Shown here: positions 63,201-64,000 of the stretch, in pieces | How positions within the stretch are numbered: the first letter of the stretch is position 1 | Layout: every line of letters begins with the position of its first letter | The notes under the pieces: model-generated | Told to the model about the DNA's origin: nothing | The model's input: the letters and a program-made list of their open reading frames with translations, nothing else | Database searches by the model: none | Made by a program: the position numbers and the translations under genes | DNA from: Bacteroides mediterraneensis | GTDB lineage: Bacteria; Bacteroidota; Bacteroidia; Bacteroidales; Bacteroidaceae | Length of the DNA: 64,000 bases | Assembly: GCF_025993685.1 (NCBI RefSeq) | Contig: NZ_DAJPEN010000001.1 | Location: 248,001 to 312,000 of the forward strand | Reading direction: 5' to 3'

Positions 63201-63486
63201 AAAGAACCAGAAAACTCAAACAGGCTATTTACAAAATGCAGCATATATGCGTTTGAAGAATCTACAGATAGGTTATACTTTACCAAATCGCATTACACAG
63301 AAAGTTGGTATGTCGAATGTTCGTATCTTCTTCTCAGGAGAAAACTTGTTTACTGTATCAGGATTGCCTGATGGCTTTGATCCGGAAACAATCTATTCTG
63401 GTTATGGTGCTAGTTGGGGAGTTCAGTCTGGTAAATCTTACCCACTTTCACGTACATTCTCAACAGGTATTAGTGTAAACTTCTAA
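60259..63486 (+). CDS. SusC-like TonB-dependent outer-membrane transporter (PUL2)
   Basis: 1075 residues: signal peptide (about 1-24), carboxypeptidase-regulatory-like domain (about 43-118, GIVKDANGETVIGASVVVKG), the TonB-box-like DEVVVVGFG, a plug (about 128-260, with NIRGAGTI and LKDAAASSIYGSRAPFGV), and a barrel ending in a C-terminal Phe (STGISVNF). It shares the layout but clearly differs in sequence from the PUL1 SusC, so a different ligand is expected. SusD follows after 13 bp. No regulator of this locus is in the window. Confidence 0.95.
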   Translation: MIKNFKTVSMMLLLGSMSTGLTHAAFETSVAGTNVVQQNNVCKGIVKDANGETVIGASVVVKGTTNGTITGLDGDFELSNVKKGATIQISFVGYQTKEIVWNGSSLTVELKDDSQVLDEVVVVGFGTQKKVNLTGSVSTVGAEELSSRPVSNVSQALQGLVPGMNFGYSSDGNGGQLGQEMTVNIRGAGTIGSGSNSSPLILIDGMEGNMNMLNPQDIESISVLKDAAASSIYGSRAPFGVVLITTKKGKAGKMNINYNNNFRWSQAINMPKVADSYTYASYFNRMLTNDGSTAYFDETRMQRIRDYLDGTLTQTTFPSKDNGNRWDWIGNTNTDWYDVVFGGTAFSQEHSISANGGTEKIQYYFSANYMNQEGMLRVKRDDLKRYTVTGKITAQLFPWLNMTYNTKYMRRDLTQPTAANDYTMYHNIAKRWPMEPVYDPNGHYMSGTLINNVLYGGDVDTQTDWLYQQFQIVAEPIKNWKIFAEINYKTIDEFAHTSTLKVPQWQVDNTSYYIDGWTTNKVTERTERTNYFNTNIYSDYAHTFNDAHNLKVMVGFQAESNKWRQLQATAQDLISEEVPNINAATGKQTIDKSQLTQWATAGFFGRINYDYKERYLFEVNMRYDGTSRFARDQRWNVFPSFSAGWNIAREEFMQDYSHIVNNLKIRGSWGELGNQNTTNLYPYIQLMKFVAADPDSNWLINGERPNTANAPNLISALLGWETMRSWNIGFDLGMFNNRLTMSFDFFNRKTLDMVGPAPELPVILGADVPQMNNADMQSVGFELDLGWQDRIRDFSYNVHFLLSDDRQKILKYPNPTGNLSTWNAGHYMGEIWGLETIGIAKSQEEMDTHLASLPNGGQDAIGTKWGAGDIMYRDINGDGRITEGSTLSDPGDRRIIGNNSPRFRFGLDLGAQWKGFDLRIFFQGVMKRDAWLGDNMFWGANGGMWQATCFTSHLDYFRPEGDPEGANLDAYFPRPLANNYGKNQKTQTGYLQNAAYMRLKNLQIGYTLPNRITQKVGMSNVRIFFSGENLFTVSGLPDGFDPETIYSGYGASWGVQSGKSYPLSRTFSTGISVNF

Positions 63487-63499
63487 AAATGGAATATAT

Positions 63500-64000
63500 A
63501 TGAAACGTTTTGCAAAATATTTATTTTTAATAATGGGTAGTGCTATGATACTGCCTTCTTGTAATGATTTTCTTGATAGAGAACCATTGGATAGTGTGAC
63601 ACCGGATAATTTCTTTTATACAGAAGGAGATTTGGCGGCATATGCAGTTAAGCATTATAACTTTAATGCACATTCTGGATGGAGTTTAGGTATATGGGGC
63701 AATGACAATGGAACGGATAATCAGACAGCAACCGGATATGATAACAAATGGATTCCTGGACAATGGAAAACTGTAGAATCATATAGTACAGCATCAAACG
63801 ATCCTTGGTATTTCTACGATATCCGAGAACTGAATTATTTCCTCGAAATCGTAGTGCCACGTCATGAAAAAGGAGAAATTGAAGGTTCTACAACGAACAT
63901 CAATCATTATATTGGAGAGATTTATTTCTTAAGAGCTAAAAATTATTTTGATAAAATGCAGGCTTTAGGTGATTTCCCGATTGTAACGGAAACTTTGCCG
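63500..64000 (+). CDS. SusD-like lipoprotein (PUL2), N-terminal part, cut by window end
   Basis: Starts at the ATG at 63500 and stays open to the last base (167 codons). The signal peptide ends in the lipobox ILPSC (Cys about residue 21), followed by NDFLDREPLDSVTPDNFF, a standard SusD N terminus. The segment YIGEIYFLRAKNYFDKMQAL matches the first TPR-like helices, and GDFPIVTETLP the loop that follows. The C-terminal two thirds lie outside the window. Confidence 0.93.
   Translation, partial: MKRFAKYLFLIMGSAMILPSCNDFLDREPLDSVTPDNFFYTEGDLAAYAVKHYNFNAHSGWSLGIWGNDNGTDNQTATGYDNKWIPGQWKTVESYSTASNDPWYFYDIRELNYFLEIVVPRHEKGEIEGSTTNINHYIGEIYFLRAKNYFDKMQALGDFPIVTETLP

Overview
The window comes from a member of the Bacteroidales, most likely Bacteroidaceae (Bacteroides or Phocaeicola). 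The evidence is two SusC/SusD pairs, a hybrid two-component regulator, a gldH gene, many -7 elements of the Bacteroides form TAnnTTTG (sometimes with a TTTG or TTG 18-20 bp upstream), near-absence of Shine-Dalgarno sequences, and a tmRNA encoding the tag GNENYALAA. Most of the window is core chromosome. The accessory parts are polysaccharide utilization locus 1 (PUL1, about 3.9-18.5 kb), the start of a second PUL (60.1 kb to the end) and the decayed stretch in front of it.

Layout. 1-3.7 kb: end of tpiA, a SPOR-domain protein, folE, and convergent dnaG. 3.7-18.5 kb: PUL1 (GH97, SusC, SusD, two putative (alpha/alpha)6-barrel enzymes, then the hybrid two-component sensor/regulator). Its promoter region carries at least four 21-bp direct repeats, which fit the AraC-type DNA-binding domain of that regulator. 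18.5-21.4 kb: a PAP2 phosphatase with a probable barrel tail, and mdh. 21.7 kb: a 92-bp array of four palindromes on a 21-bp period; a second copy lies at 59.2 kb. 21.8-26.3 kb: PLD-type phospholipase/cardiolipin synthase, holB, a PSP1/RicT-like gene and gldH. 26.3-32.7 kb (minus strand): an IMP cyclohydrolase-only purH fragment, mreB, mreC, mreD, mrdA and rodA. 32.9-37.2 kb: phosphate transporter, carbonic anhydrase, and a separate AICAR transformylase, so PurH is split in two. 37.3-37.7 kb: ssrA (tmRNA).

37.8-49.4 kb: relA/spoT; a parA-parB-DUF5683-mltD operon; divergent surE-lpxB; and an rsfS-ftsH-cdsA operon. 49.6-49.9 kb: two tandem tRNA-Gln(CTG) genes. 50-53.6 kb: an OmpA-family porin, a radical-SAM protein and a flavodiiron protein. 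53.6-57.2 kb (minus strand): MscS channel, YrdC/Sua5 protein and a PIF1-type helicase fused to TPRs. 57.2-57.65 kb: a complete small transcription unit (promoter, 30-codon gene, terminator). 57.7-59.2 kb: a MATE exporter. 59.2-60.1 kb: the second palindrome array and an acyltransferase remnant. 60.1 kb to the end: PUL2 susC and the start of its susD.

How the genes work together. The cell-shape operon, lytic transglycosylase, SPOR protein, LpxB, CdsA, PLD enzyme and OmpA protein concern envelope construction. DnaG, HolB, ParAB and the helicase concern replication and segregation. tmRNA, RsfS, FtsH and RelA concern translation quality and stress. PUL1 is a self-contained glycan sensing, uptake and degradation system. 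The observations most worth following are the two 21-bp-phased palindrome arrays, the 21-bp direct repeats of PUL1, the 30-aa gene, and the split purH.
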